In this document: in pieces, positions 33,887 through 42,477 of the stretch
How the letters are laid out: every line of letters begins with the position of its first letter
How positions within the stretch are numbered: the stretch's first letter is position 1
Source of the DNA: JAUILA01 sp964563925
GTDB taxonomy: Bacteria; Bacteroidota; Bacteroidia; Cytophagales; Cyclobacteriaceae
DNA length: 64,000 bases
Direction of reading: 5' to 3'
Assembly: GCA_964563925.1 (NCBI GenBank)
Contig: CAZLZD010000008.1
Span: forward strand, 43,719 to 107,718
Position numbers and translations under genes: made by a program
Notes under the pieces: generated by a model
What the model was told of the DNA's origin: nothing
Seen by the model: the letters and a program-made list of their open reading frames with translations, nothing else
Databases searched by the model: none

Positions 33887-34750
33887 ATGAAAAATATCAT
33901 TGCCTTTAAAAAGTATGCAGCCGTCCTGTTGGCAGCCGGATTGATCACAGGCGGGATGACCGCCTGCGAGGAGAATAAAGAAGAACCACAGGCCGATGTG
34001 CAGGAAGAACTCGAAGTGGCTCAGCAAACCTCGCTGTCTGAATCATTAAGCGAAGAAGACGTATCTTTTTCCTACCTGGCCGGAGACGCCGTTTCCAGCA
34101 GTGGCGGAAGGCTCATCAGTGACCACCTCCGCTGTGCAGAAATTACGCACAACAAGGAGACAAACACGGTTATTATTGACTTTGGCGAGGGTTGTGTCGG
34201 ACCCTATGGCCGGGAGCGAAGCGGAAAGATCATTATTACCTACAGCGGGGCCTTCAATGACCGCATGGCCAACCGGGTGATCACCTTTGAGGATTATTTC
34301 GTCAACAACCGGCAGATTACCGGCACCATTGAGCTGAGGGACCTGAACCGGAACGAAGAAGGGTTCATTACCGCGACACGCCGCCTGATTGACTATACCA
34401 TCCACTTCCCGAACGGCGATACTTATACCTCAAACGGTAGTATTACCCGTGAATGGATTGAAGGAGAAGGTGATGGAAACCCGCGCACCAATGTTATACG
34501 GATCACCGGATTCTATGAAGGAATCTCCTCCCGCGGACGGGCACATACCATCGACATTGTGGAGCCGGTCATCGCCAGTTTCCCATGCCGGGCACGCGGT
34601 GGTTTTCTTCGGGTAGCCGGACTTAAAGAGATTCGCTGGACGGCCGAAGAGCGGGAACGAATCCGGACTGTCTACTATGGAGACGGCTCCTGTGACAACG
34701 AAATCGTGGTTACTGTCAACGGACGTACGTTTACCATTACCGAAGAGTAA
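33887..34750 (+). CDS. Bacteroidota-specific lipoprotein of unknown function
   Basis: The 287-residue protein has a signal peptide ending at a lipobox-like MTAC (C27). The mature region is beta-rich and contains four further cysteines (in HLRCAEI, GEGCVG, FPCRAR and GSCDNE), suggesting two disulfides in an exported protein. I know no function. Its position just upstream of an ECF sigma gene on the same strand (51-base gap) suggests control by that sigma factor, which is inference. Confidence 0.65.
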   Translation: MKNIIAFKKYAAVLLAAGLITGGMTACEENKEEPQADVQEELEVAQQTSLSESLSEEDVSFSYLAGDAVSSSGGRLISDHLRCAEITHNKETNTVIIDFGEGCVGPYGRERSGKIIITYSGAFNDRMANRVITFEDYFVNNRQITGTIELRDLNRNEEGFITATRRLIDYTIHFPNGDTYTSNGSITREWIEGEGDGNPRTNVIRITGFYEGISSRGRAHTIDIVEPVIASFPCRARGGFLRVAGLKEIRWTAEERERIRTVYYGDGSCDNEIVVTVNGRTFTITEE

Positions 34751-34801
34751 GTATCTACAGGTACCGGGATACTAGGATTCCGGTGGCTTTACTGACGACA
34801 C

Positions 34802-35341
34802 GTGTATCTGTTCAACACATCATCTGAAGGGTCTGAGCGACTCCAGTTCCGCGCCCTGGTTGAAAAATACCAGCGGCGCGTTTACGGGATCGTCAGAAAA
34901 ATGGTAATCAGTCACGAAGATACGGATGACATTGTGCAGGAGGTGTTTATCAAGGTCTGGAATAACCGGTCCGACTTTGAGGGAAAATCAGAGATATTTA
35001 CATGGATATACCGGATCGCAGTCAATGAGAGCCTTCAATTCCTCCGTAAACAAAAGGCCAGGAACATTTTTTCACCGGGCATCAGTGAGGAACTGGCCGG
35101 GCAAATCGATTCAGCCCTGGGCCCGGATGCCGACGAAATAGAGCGGAAACTGCAAAAAGCCCTTCTTACCTTGCCGGATAAACAGCGTGCGGTATTTCAT
35201 ATGCGGTATTACGATGAGCTGACCTATGAAGAAATGGCGCGGATTACAGGCGGTACCGTGGGTAGCCTGAAGGCCAGCTATCACCATGCTGTCAAAAAAA
35301 TTGAAAAGAATTTAACCTCTTCATTAAACCCTGCAGGCTAA
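34802..35341 (+). CDS. ECF-type RNA polymerase sigma factor
   Basis: The 179-residue protein starts with GTG at 34802. It has sigma region 2 (about 18-90, with the DDIVQEVFIKVWNN segment that contacts core and the -10 element) and region 4 (about 120-172, with a helix-turn-helix in LTYEEMARITGGTVGSLKASYHHA). It directs transcription of a specific regulon. The adjacent gene encodes a membrane-anchored protein with anti-sigma traits. Probable target genes are those downstream and the lipoprotein upstream. Confidence 0.92.
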   Translation: MYLFNTSSEGSERLQFRALVEKYQRRVYGIVRKMVISHEDTDDIVQEVFIKVWNNRSDFEGKSEIFTWIYRIAVNESLQFLRKQKARNIFSPGISEELAGQIDSALGPDADEIERKLQKALLTLPDKQRAVFHMRYYDELTYEEMARITGGTVGSLKASYHHAVKKIEKNLTSSLNPAG

Positions 35342-35359
35342 CCTGCATCTAATTAACAA

Positions 35360-35800
35360 ATGAGTCTATTTAACGACGATATAAAACGGAAAGATCCTTT
35401 TAAAGCACCTGATGGGTATTTTGACTCCCTGGCCGACAGGATCGACGCCCGGCTTGACAGGCCTGCGAAGGATACTAAAATACACATTCTCCGTCGTCCC
35501 GTCCGGCTTGTATACGCCGCTGCAGCGGTAATCACCCTGCTCGCGGTTTGCTGGACGCTGTTACGGGAGAATACTCAACCGTCTTCCGCACGGCTGGTGG
35601 CTGAATTAACCGACCAGGAGATCATTGATTACCTGGCTGATTCAGAAATGAGTGTGGAAGAGATTCTTGAGAATGTATCTTTCGAGGTATTGGATACCGA
35701 CAGCCTGCAGTGGCAGGTAATGCCAGAAGTCGATCTCGCCCCTGGCGACATTGACGAACTCATAGAACTGTACGATTTGGAAGAAATGGAAAATTCATAG
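35360..35800 (+). CDS. probable anti-sigma factor, single-pass membrane protein
   Basis: The 146-residue protein has a short cytoplasmic N-terminus including PFKAPDGYFDSL (13-24), a motif common in Bacteroidota proteins encoded after ECF sigma genes. One helix follows (about 48-68) and then an acidic periplasmic tail of about 75 residues. Order and topology fit an anti-sigma factor that holds the upstream sigma factor; no zinc-binding ZAS motif is present, so binding is by a different mode if so. Confidence 0.62.
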   Translation: MSLFNDDIKRKDPFKAPDGYFDSLADRIDARLDRPAKDTKIHILRRPVRLVYAAAAVITLLAVCWTLLRENTQPSSARLVAELTDQEIIDYLADSEMSVEEILENVSFEVLDTDSLQWQVMPEVDLAPGDIDELIELYDLEEMENS

Positions 35801-35802
35801 TC

Positions 35803-36276
35803 ATGAAAAAAATACTTTGGACTATTGCCCTGCTGATTACAGTGCCCTTTTTTGTAAGCGCCCAGGACCAGGAGGCACGTGATAAAATTGAGGCAGCCCG
35901 CATCGCCTTCATCACCGAGCGGCTGGACCTGACCCCGCAGCAGGCAGAGAAATTCTGGCCCCTGTACCGTGAATATCATAAGGAACGCGAAACCCTGCGT
36001 AAGGAATTCAACGAGGCCAGGACCGGCATCCGGGATAAAGACCTGACGGAAGAAGAAAGCAAGCGCCTGATAGATCTTGGTCTGCGTTTCAAGGAGCGGG
36101 AAACCCAGTTGCAGCGTACCTATTCGGAACGACTGGTCCGGGTAATCTCCAACCGTCAGCTTCTGGAACTCAGAAAAACGGAAGATGATTTCCGGAGAAT
36201 GCTGCTCCAGCGACTTGAAAAACGACGGGATATGCAGCAACGAATGCAGCAGCGGAAACGTGAGATCGATAACTGA
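35803..36276 (+). CDS. Spy/CpxP-like periplasmic protein
   Basis: The 157-residue protein has a signal peptide (1-20). The mature part is almost entirely helical and charged, with an LTPQQAEKFWPLY segment (about 47-59) like the LTxxQ motif of Spy/CpxP envelope-stress proteins and a very Arg/Gln-rich C-terminus. Spy is an ATP-independent chaperone; CpxP inhibits a sensor kinase. It starts 2 bases after the anti-sigma stop and fits an envelope-stress operon. Confidence 0.7.
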   Translation: MKKILWTIALLITVPFFVSAQDQEARDKIEAARIAFITERLDLTPQQAEKFWPLYREYHKERETLRKEFNEARTGIRDKDLTEEESKRLIDLGLRFKERETQLQRTYSERLVRVISNRQLLELRKTEDDFRRMLLQRLEKRRDMQQRMQQRKREIDN

Positions 36277-36282
36277 TCAACC

Positions 36283-37359
36283 ATGAACCGTATGCTGAAC
36301 GGCGCCTTGCTTGCAGGCGCTTTATGCATGGTTTGCCTCACCAGCGTTCCAGCCCAGGAAAAATCCAGGCTGGATTCGCTGTATGACGAGCTGGACGAAT
36401 TGTTTGCCACCGACTCCCTGGGAAACGACCTTTTCGCCCTTACCGACAGCCTGCTCAGGATCATGGATCGGGGATTTCACAGCATTAGCCTTCGCGGATC
36501 CTACACAAGCGAAGTTCTTACCTCCGGGCGTGACCTTGGATTTTCCCAGAGAGGATGGATCACAGGACTCAGTTATTATCATCCTGTCGGATTTTACGGC
36601 GAGATCACAGGATACCTCAACAGCGAGTATTCGCCGCAGTATTACCTTACCGACCTGGGCGTGGGATATATTCACGATACGGACCACTGGCTCCTCCAGG
36701 CCGGCCATAACTTCCAGGTCTTCGATGAATCGGTAAACTGGCTTTTCAATAAAAATGTGCAGGCCTCCGCCTATTACCAGCGCCGGTATTGGGAAGCCGG
36801 ACTGGACTACCGATTCATGTATGGCCGGGAAACAGCCCATCGCATTACCTCCACTGCCGCTTCCAGGCTTTCCTGGAAAACCGGCTGGATCGACAAGATC
36901 TCCCTGATACCATCGGTCGCTGTGCAGTGGGGCAATGCCAATATCATTTTCTACCGGCAGTCAGATACACCGATTGCCGACCTGTATGCCATAATCCTGG
37001 AAGATCCCTCCTATCCTGACCTCGACCGTGAAACATTACGAAGGCTGGCGTATCTGCTCTACCGGGAACGCTATTTTCGCGCCACCCAGCTTCTCCGGGA
37101 AAACGGCTATTCCCGGCAGGATGTCAATAACCTCCTCGAAGACTATCAGTTCAGCCGGTACGGGGAGAGTAATGCATTCGGACTCATGAATTTATCTTTA
37201 TCCCTGGGAGCGTCCCTTTCCAAAGGTCCGCTTAACCTGTATATCAATTACACCTATAATTTCCCCCAGTCCCTTCCCGGGGAGGAATTTTCCTATGAAG
37301 AAAATGACTACCTGAGCCTTTCCCTGTTCTATACCATTCTCTGGCCCGGAAATAAATAA
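36283..37359 (+). CDS. probable outer-membrane beta-barrel protein
   Basis: The 358-residue protein has a signal peptide (1-23, ending VPAQ). It has a short acidic helical stretch and then alternating, aromatic-rich strands through the rest (for example YYHPVGFYGEITGYL, YYQRRYWEAGLDYRF) ending in an LSLFYTILW C-terminus. This is typical of an outer-membrane barrel, of unknown function. It starts 6 bases after the Spy-like gene, so it is probably in the same sigma-linked operon. Confidence 0.65.
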   Translation: MNRMLNGALLAGALCMVCLTSVPAQEKSRLDSLYDELDELFATDSLGNDLFALTDSLLRIMDRGFHSISLRGSYTSEVLTSGRDLGFSQRGWITGLSYYHPVGFYGEITGYLNSEYSPQYYLTDLGVGYIHDTDHWLLQAGHNFQVFDESVNWLFNKNVQASAYYQRRYWEAGLDYRFMYGRETAHRITSTAASRLSWKTGWIDKISLIPSVAVQWGNANIIFYRQSDTPIADLYAIILEDPSYPDLDRETLRRLAYLLYRERYFRATQLLRENGYSRQDVNNLLEDYQFSRYGESNAFGLMNLSLSLGASLSKGPLNLYINYTYNFPQSLPGEEFSYEENDYLSLSLFYTILWPGNK

Positions 37360-37362
37360 AGC

Positions 37363-37391
37363 CGCCGGCTCATTCAGCAGGAAGACCGGCG
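37363..37391. terminator. weak hairpin between convergent operons
   Basis: CGCCGG at 37363-37368 pairs with CCGGCG at 37386-37391 around a 17-base loop, between the plus-strand barrel gene and the convergent minus-strand TonB receptor. No T-run follows closely, so its use as a terminator is uncertain. Confidence 0.35.
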
Positions 37392-37414
37392 TACTTTGTC
37401 ACAAACTATCATGC

Positions 37415-39805
37415 TCAGAAAGTGATCCGGTATAGTATATCGGGAAAGAAACCAATCTGATCCACCCGGTTGATCTGATCCGTGACTTCATTATACCGTT
37501 GTACAAATTCGTTCTCCCGGTTGGTAACGTTTTGCAGATCAATAAAGAACTGATGGGAGATATTGCGGTTGCGGCTGTTCAGCCTTACTCCGAACTTCAC
37601 ATCCCACCGGAAATAGGGATCGTATCGCTCGCTGAAAGCAACTTCTTCCCGAAGTACTTCCCGCCCCGCATTCATTCGCGTTGCCTCCAGGTCAATGGGC
37701 GTGTAAGGAGAACCTCCGGTAGTGGAAATCCGGCTGTCAATGGTCCAGGCATGCTGCTTGTCAGATCCGAATTTCCATTCTCGGCCAAAGAGAATGTTGG
37801 CAACGAACCTGTTGTTGAATGCCGTATTCCGCTCAATTCCGTCACTTCCCTCGTATTTTGAGTTGTATAGCGAGCTGGTGAACAACAGGTAGTATTTTTC
37901 ATTGAAGAATCGCTCGACGGTCAACTCTACTCCGTAATTGTACCCGGTCCCTTCATTGACCAGGTTATTTCGGTCATTAAACCCAAAATCAGCACCTTCA
38001 TTGATCACTGAATATGAACTGGGAAATGCTTCAACCGGCACGTCGTAGATTGACTGGTAATAGGTTTCTGCCTTAATGTGCCAATCGGCACCAAAGAATC
38101 GGTCATAGCCGAGGACAAAATGATGGCTCTTGATAAAATCCAGATTATCGTTTGTTCGCATACTGCTACCATCAGGCTGTCTTTCTTCCAGAAAGAATAC
38201 GGGGGCAGCCACCATTTGCGAATGCCGTCCGTAGGCAAAACTAAGGGTCTGATCGGCGCGGGTGCTGAAGCTGACCGCCGCCCTGGGTTCAAGGGTAAAA
38301 TCCTCGTTATAACTCAGATATTGAGAATGCAATCCGCCTGTTACCGTCCAACGGTCACTGATATTGAATTCTGCCTGAACGAAAGATTGTCCCAGGTTAT
38401 AGGTTTCATCCACATTTACCAGGGTCAGGAAATAGTCAGGTATACCATCTCCGTTATCATCCGGAATATCCGCCCGGTTATCACGATCCTCGGTAAAATA
38501 ATTTGCATCAAACGTCTGATGAAGAACACCTGCGTGAAGGTTCCAGCGTGCACTGAATTTATGAGTCAGCTGTGTCTTGAATGTATACCGGTTTTCCCGG
38601 TTGCTTGTGTTGCTCGCCCTGTATTTACCGGTTTCAGTGCCTTCACCGTCCCGCATTAGGTTGTCCTGTACAAACTCATTGTAATTGGTTGAGGCCGCCA
38701 GGGATGTTTTCAGCAAGGTGTTTTTCCCAAATCGTATCGTGTGGGTAAGACCGCCTATTCCCAGTTCATTTTCCACAAAGGCGTCTTCATTGGGATTGGC
38801 AAACAAATCATCCTCTTCAATCTCATCCCCAAGGAAATCAATACTGCTTCTCCCGCCGAGTCCATACAACTCCAAACTTCCCCATTTATATTCACCAAGG
38901 TCAGCCTTGAAACTGAAATCCTGGTAATAAGGGGTACTACTCGTACCGGTCGCAGCAAGACTGGCGATACCATACCGGTAAGACCCGACAAATGAACCGT
39001 TGCGATTCCGGTTGACCGGCCCTTCTGCCATGGCCTCAATGCCGGTGAAGGCACTCATCTGCCCTGTAAATTCCCAGGTATCCGGGTTTCCATTGCGCAA
39101 TTGCACATCAAACACAGCCGCGTTGGCATTCCCGTATTCAGCCGGGAAAGCGCCGGTTATGAAATCGGACCGTTGCAGCATGTTGGTGTTCAGTGCATTT
39201 ACCGGTCCGCCGGTCGTTCCCAGGGTGGCAAAGTGATTCGTATTGGGCACCGGGATTCCTTCCAGCTGCCAGAGCAGGCCGGTGGGAGAATTGCCCCTTA
39301 CGACGATATCATTTCGTGAGTCATCCGGAGTGCTGACCCCGGCGAATGACGCCGCAAGACGGGCGACGTCGTTCCTGCCTCCTGAATACCGGAGTACCTG
39401 CTCGGTGTCAAAAGATCTCGAGGACACCTTGGCCAGCTCATTGGTGACCAGTCCGCCCTGTTCAGTGATCACCACCTCGTCGAGTTTTTCGACCGATTCG
39501 GTCATCAGAATTGTGAGTACCACCTCCTTTCCTGATGTAACCAGCACATTCGGGATGGTCTGCGGATTATACCCCACATACTGTACGACAAGCGTCTGCC
39601 TGCCTACCGGCACGCCGGCTATTTCAAAACGGCCGTTATCATCGGTAACCGAACCAAGCACGGGATCTGTTCCGGCCACCACCACGGTTGCTCCAAACAA
39701 TGGCGATTCAGTGGTTTCATCCTGGATGACGCCCTTCACAGACTGGGTTTGAGCCCATGACGCGTAAGAGAATAAAAGAAAAGTAATTGCGAGTAATGAT
39801 TTCAT
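37415..39805 (-). CDS. TonB-dependent receptor with carboxypeptidase-like domain
   Basis: The ATG at 39803-39805 begins a signal peptide (1-19, ending SWAQ); an upstream in-frame start at 39847 adds 14 residues before it and is unlikely. The 796-residue product has a carboxypeptidase-regulatory-like domain (about 20-108), a plug (about 115-230, with IVVRGNSPTGLLWQLEG) and a barrel ending in an aromatic C-terminus (LYRITF). No STN domain is present. There is no DUF4249 or SusD partner next to it, so the ligand is unknown. Divergent from the LytS-like kinase gene. Confidence 0.88.
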   Translation of the reverse strand: MKSLLAITFLLFSYASWAQTQSVKGVIQDETTESPLFGATVVVAGTDPVLGSVTDDNGRFEIAGVPVGRQTLVVQYVGYNPQTIPNVLVTSGKEVVLTILMTESVEKLDEVVITEQGGLVTNELAKVSSRSFDTEQVLRYSGGRNDVARLAASFAGVSTPDDSRNDIVVRGNSPTGLLWQLEGIPVPNTNHFATLGTTGGPVNALNTNMLQRSDFITGAFPAEYGNANAAVFDVQLRNGNPDTWEFTGQMSAFTGIEAMAEGPVNRNRNGSFVGSYRYGIASLAATGTSSTPYYQDFSFKADLGEYKWGSLELYGLGGRSSIDFLGDEIEEDDLFANPNEDAFVENELGIGGLTHTIRFGKNTLLKTSLAASTNYNEFVQDNLMRDGEGTETGKYRASNTSNRENRYTFKTQLTHKFSARWNLHAGVLHQTFDANYFTEDRDNRADIPDDNGDGIPDYFLTLVNVDETYNLGQSFVQAEFNISDRWTVTGGLHSQYLSYNEDFTLEPRAAVSFSTRADQTLSFAYGRHSQMVAAPVFFLEERQPDGSSMRTNDNLDFIKSHHFVLGYDRFFGADWHIKAETYYQSIYDVPVEAFPSSYSVINEGADFGFNDRNNLVNEGTGYNYGVELTVERFFNEKYYLLFTSSLYNSKYEGSDGIERNTAFNNRFVANILFGREWKFGSDKQHAWTIDSRISTTGGSPYTPIDLEATRMNAGREVLREEVAFSERYDPYFRWDVKFGVRLNSRNRNISHQFFIDLQNVTNRENEFVQRYNEVTDQINRVDQIGFFPDILYRITF

Positions 39806-40009
39806 GTTTGTGACTGTTTTTTGACCAAATACGATAGGTATGGACATTCTTCACAGGTGAAATCAGCTGAAAGCGGATTTTTGACTACTCAAGCCGCAAG
39901 CCGGCCGGATCCGGCTTCACAGAAGGTATTTCCCGTTTCACCTGCCTGATTCTGGCGTTCAGTCCCCGTCTGATTCGTTTTGATCCGGGTTTTTAATTAT
40001 TTTACCGGT
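39806..40009. other. divergent intergenic region with inverted repeat
   Basis: This 204-base gap separates the second TonB receptor from the kinase gene. It contains a perfect 7-bp inverted repeat (AAGCCGG at 39898-39904 with CCGGCTT at 39911-39917, six-base loop) without a T-run. It could be an operator or RNA hairpin. Confidence 0.45.
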
Positions 40010-41044
40010 ATGAAGTGGAGAGAGGTTCATTATCGCTGGGCCGGCATTGCCGTAGTTTCGCTGCTGCTTGTCTGGATCATCAAGGCAGAAATGCCCGGCA
40101 CATTCCTGGAGAAATATGTGGTGTCATTTATCATTACTGCCTTTTTCTGGAACGGCGCCTTTTTACTGTTCATGTTTTTCAGGAAAAAATTTCCGCTGAT
40201 CCGGCAGACACCAAAACGGCTTACCCTGACGGTATTTGCCTTGTTGATCTTCCTGATTGCCGGAGATTTTGTGTTTTGCCTGTCACTGAATGGAAAACCC
40301 CTTTCCATGGCCTGGACCGACCCGCTGACCTTCTTTGAGTACACCCCGATTACCCTGGTCATTAGCATGGTGGTAGGCAGCTTCTATGAGAATGCCTATT
40401 TCTTTGACCAGTGGCGGCATGCTATCCAGGTGAATGAATCCCTGAAAAACCAGCAGATCCGAACCCAGTTTGAAGTATTGCAAAACCAGATGAGTCCGCA
40501 TTTCCTTTTTAACAGCCTCAATGCCCTTACCACGCTCATTGGCGAAGACCCCCAGCAGGCCGGTCGGTTTACCGAGAAACTATCTGACGTGTATCGCTAC
40601 ATTCTCCAGCATAAGGAAAAGGACCTGGTACCCCTGCACGAAGAGATCGAATTTGTCAATGCCTATGCCTTCCTTCAAAAAATGAGGTATCCCGACACAC
40701 TGAAATTCGAGATAAAACTCTGCGAGCATCATCTGTCCCATCAGATAGCTCCGCTGACGCTTCAGATCCTGTTTGAGAACAGTGTTAAACATAACGTGGT
40801 CTCACGCCAGTACCCCCTTCACATCCAGGTTTACACGACCGACGATGATACCATCGTGGTCCAGAATAACCTGCAAAGGAAAAACGTTATGGAGAAGTCT
40901 ACCCGGACCGGCCTCAAGAATATCACAAGCCGTTATGCCTACCTGACCGACCGGGAAATACGCATTGATGACTCGGACGGGTACTATACCGTTTCCGTTC
41001 CATTGCTCCGTGTTACCCAGCGATCCATTCTCCAGGAATTATGA
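40010..41044 (+). CDS. LytS/YehU-type sensor histidine kinase
   Basis: The 344-residue protein is taken from the ATG at 40010; a TTG 30 bases upstream is possible. It has four transmembrane helices (about 10-130), then a His_kinase domain with the phospho-acceptor H164 in the MSPHFLFNSLNAL motif. The C-terminal ATP-binding region has an N-box (FENSVKHNV) and a TGLKNI glycine loop. It should autophosphorylate and pass the phosphate to the LytTR regulator encoded by the next gene, with which it overlaps by ATGA. The signal is unknown. Confidence 0.9.
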   Translation: MKWREVHYRWAGIAVVSLLLVWIIKAEMPGTFLEKYVVSFIITAFFWNGAFLLFMFFRKKFPLIRQTPKRLTLTVFALLIFLIAGDFVFCLSLNGKPLSMAWTDPLTFFEYTPITLVISMVVGSFYENAYFFDQWRHAIQVNESLKNQQIRTQFEVLQNQMSPHFLFNSLNALTTLIGEDPQQAGRFTEKLSDVYRYILQHKEKDLVPLHEEIEFVNAYAFLQKMRYPDTLKFEIKLCEHHLSHQIAPLTLQILFENSVKHNVVSRQYPLHIQVYTTDDDTIVVQNNLQRKNVMEKSTRTGLKNITSRYAYLTDREIRIDDSDGYYTVSVPLLRVTQRSILQEL

Positions 41045-41805
41045 ATGTACTGATCATTGAAGACGAGGCACCCGCATTTCGCCGTCTGCAGAAATGTCTT
41101 GAGGAGCTGGAAGAAGGAATCAGTATCCTGGAGGTAATTGACAGCGTGGAAGAATCCGTATCCTGGTTCGGGGCCAACCACCAGCCAGACCTGATCTTTA
41201 TGGATATTCAATTGAGTGACGGACTGAGTTTTGAGATTTTTGAAAAAGCGTCCATTCGCTCACCGGTGATCTTTACTACCGCTTTTGACGAATATATGTT
41301 GCGAGCCTTCAAAGTGAACAGCGTGGACTACCTTCTGAAACCCATAAAAAAAGATGAGCTCGCGCAAAGCCTTCGAAAATACCATGAACTCCGCAACATA
41401 TTTGGGGCCGAATCAGCCGCGCGTATCCAGGAAGTGATCAGAAATCTCAAACCCAGGGAGGAAAATTTCAGGACGCGCATACTGGTCCGCAAAAATGATC
41501 AGCTGATCTCCGTGGAAACCCAGGATATCGCCTGTCTTTATGTCCGTCACGGTGTCATACACCTGCTCACAAGAAACGGACAAACCTATTTGATGGATCA
41601 GACCCTGGACGAACTGATGCAGCATCTGAACCCGGAGCGGTTTTTTCGCGCAAACCGCCAATATATTGTGCATTTTCCTGCCATTGCCTCCGTTCACCGG
41701 TATCATAAAGGCAAACTGCTGATCAAACTTGCGATGGATACCGGGGAGCAAATCGTGGTAAGTGCCGAAAAAGCCAGTGATTTCAAGGGTTGGCTGGATA
41801 GCTGA
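41041..41805 (+). CDS. LytTR-family response regulator
   Basis: The 254-residue protein has a receiver domain (1-120) with acidic residues E7-D8 and phospho-acceptor D55, and the conserved K near residue 104. The C-terminal LytTR DNA-binding domain covers about 150-250 (RFFRANRQYIVH). It is the cognate partner of the upstream kinase by overlap and family pairing. Targets are unknown; the divergent TonB receptor or the following copper genes are candidates. Confidence 0.92.
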   Translation: MNVLIIEDEAPAFRRLQKCLEELEEGISILEVIDSVEESVSWFGANHQPDLIFMDIQLSDGLSFEIFEKASIRSPVIFTTAFDEYMLRAFKVNSVDYLLKPIKKDELAQSLRKYHELRNIFGAESAARIQEVIRNLKPREENFRTRILVRKNDQLISVETQDIACLYVRHGVIHLLTRNGQTYLMDQTLDELMQHLNPERFFRANRQYIVHFPAIASVHRYHKGKLLIKLAMDTGEQIVVSAEKASDFKGWLDS

Positions 41806-41829
41806 AGGGTGTAAATTGTATATTTGGAT

Positions 41830-42399
41830 ATGGAAAAAGATGTTCTCATCATCCGGAATATGGTTTGCCCCCGCTGCATTGAGGCAGTAACTGAAATCTT
41901 TGCGACACACGGACATGCGGGTGCCGAGGTCTCCCTGGGGCGGGTCCGGCTTGACGCTCCCCTGACCGAAGAAGCACGCAGGAAGATCAGCAAGGCACTT
42001 AAAGAGGCCGGGTTCGAACTGCTCGATGACCCCAGGGCACGGATGGTCAATGAGATCAAACGCCTGGTGATAGAAAGAATCCGGTCACTTAACGGGCCGC
42101 AGTCCGATACATTCTCCCGATACCTATCCGAAACCCTTCATAAGGATTTCTCCGCCATCAGCCGGCTATTTTCCACGGTGGAAGGCATGACGCTGGAACG
42201 TTATATCCTTAAGGTTCGCACGGAATATGTCAAGGAACTGCTCATGTACGATGAGCTCACCCTGTCCGAGATCGCTTTTCGACTTGATTACAGCAATACC
42301 GCACATCTTTCTTCCCAGTTCAGGAAAGAGACCGGTATGACCCCCACGCAGTTTAAGAAATTGTCAGACCCGGAGCGTAATTCGCTGGACAGTCTGTAG
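41830..42399 (+). CDS. AraC-family regulator with N-terminal HMA-like metal-binding domain
   Basis: The 189-residue protein starts at the ATG at 41830; the TTG at 41824 is less likely. Residues 1-70 form a ferredoxin-like heavy-metal-associated domain with the motif M11-V-C13-P-R-C16 and end in GFELLDD, matching HMA domains of copper proteins. Residues about 80-185 are an AraC-type double helix-turn-helix (LSEIAFRLDYSNTAHLSSQFRKETG). It probably senses Cu(I) or a similar thiophilic metal through the two Cys and controls copA, 78 bases downstream. Confidence 0.85.
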   Translation: MEKDVLIIRNMVCPRCIEAVTEIFATHGHAGAEVSLGRVRLDAPLTEEARRKISKALKEAGFELLDDPRARMVNEIKRLVIERIRSLNGPQSDTFSRYLSETLHKDFSAISRLFSTVEGMTLERYILKVRTEYVKELLMYDELTLSEIAFRLDYSNTAHLSSQFRKETGMTPTQFKKLSDPERNSLDSL

Positions 42400-42405
42400 A
42401 ATTTT

Positions 42406-42426
42406 AAAAATCATATCCGGATTTTT
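42406..42426 (+). terminator. AT-rich hairpin after the HMA-AraC gene
   Basis: AAAAATC at 42406-42412 and GATTTTT at 42420-42426 form a perfect 7-bp stem with a 7-base loop, 6 bases after the regulator stop. It ends in a T-run, but the stem is AT-rich. It may be a weak terminator or an operator-type repeat ahead of the copA promoter. Confidence 0.4.
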
Positions 42427-42452
42427 GTAATACACCGGGCCAGGGCCTGTGC

Positions 42453-42460
42453 TAGCTTTG
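42453..42460 (+). promoter_or_regulatory. -7 box of the copA promoter
   Basis: TAGCTTTG is a perfect match to the Bacteroidota -7 box TAnnTTTG and lies 17 bases before the copA ATG. The nearest upstream TTTG-like box (TTTTTG, ending at 42427) is 25 bases away, 4-6 bases beyond the usual spacing; over-long spacers occur in MerR-type metal promoters but here the regulator is AraC-type. The spacer contains GGGCC repeats that may bind a regulator. Confidence 0.5.
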
Positions 42461-42477
42461 CTTTAAAAGAAACAACC

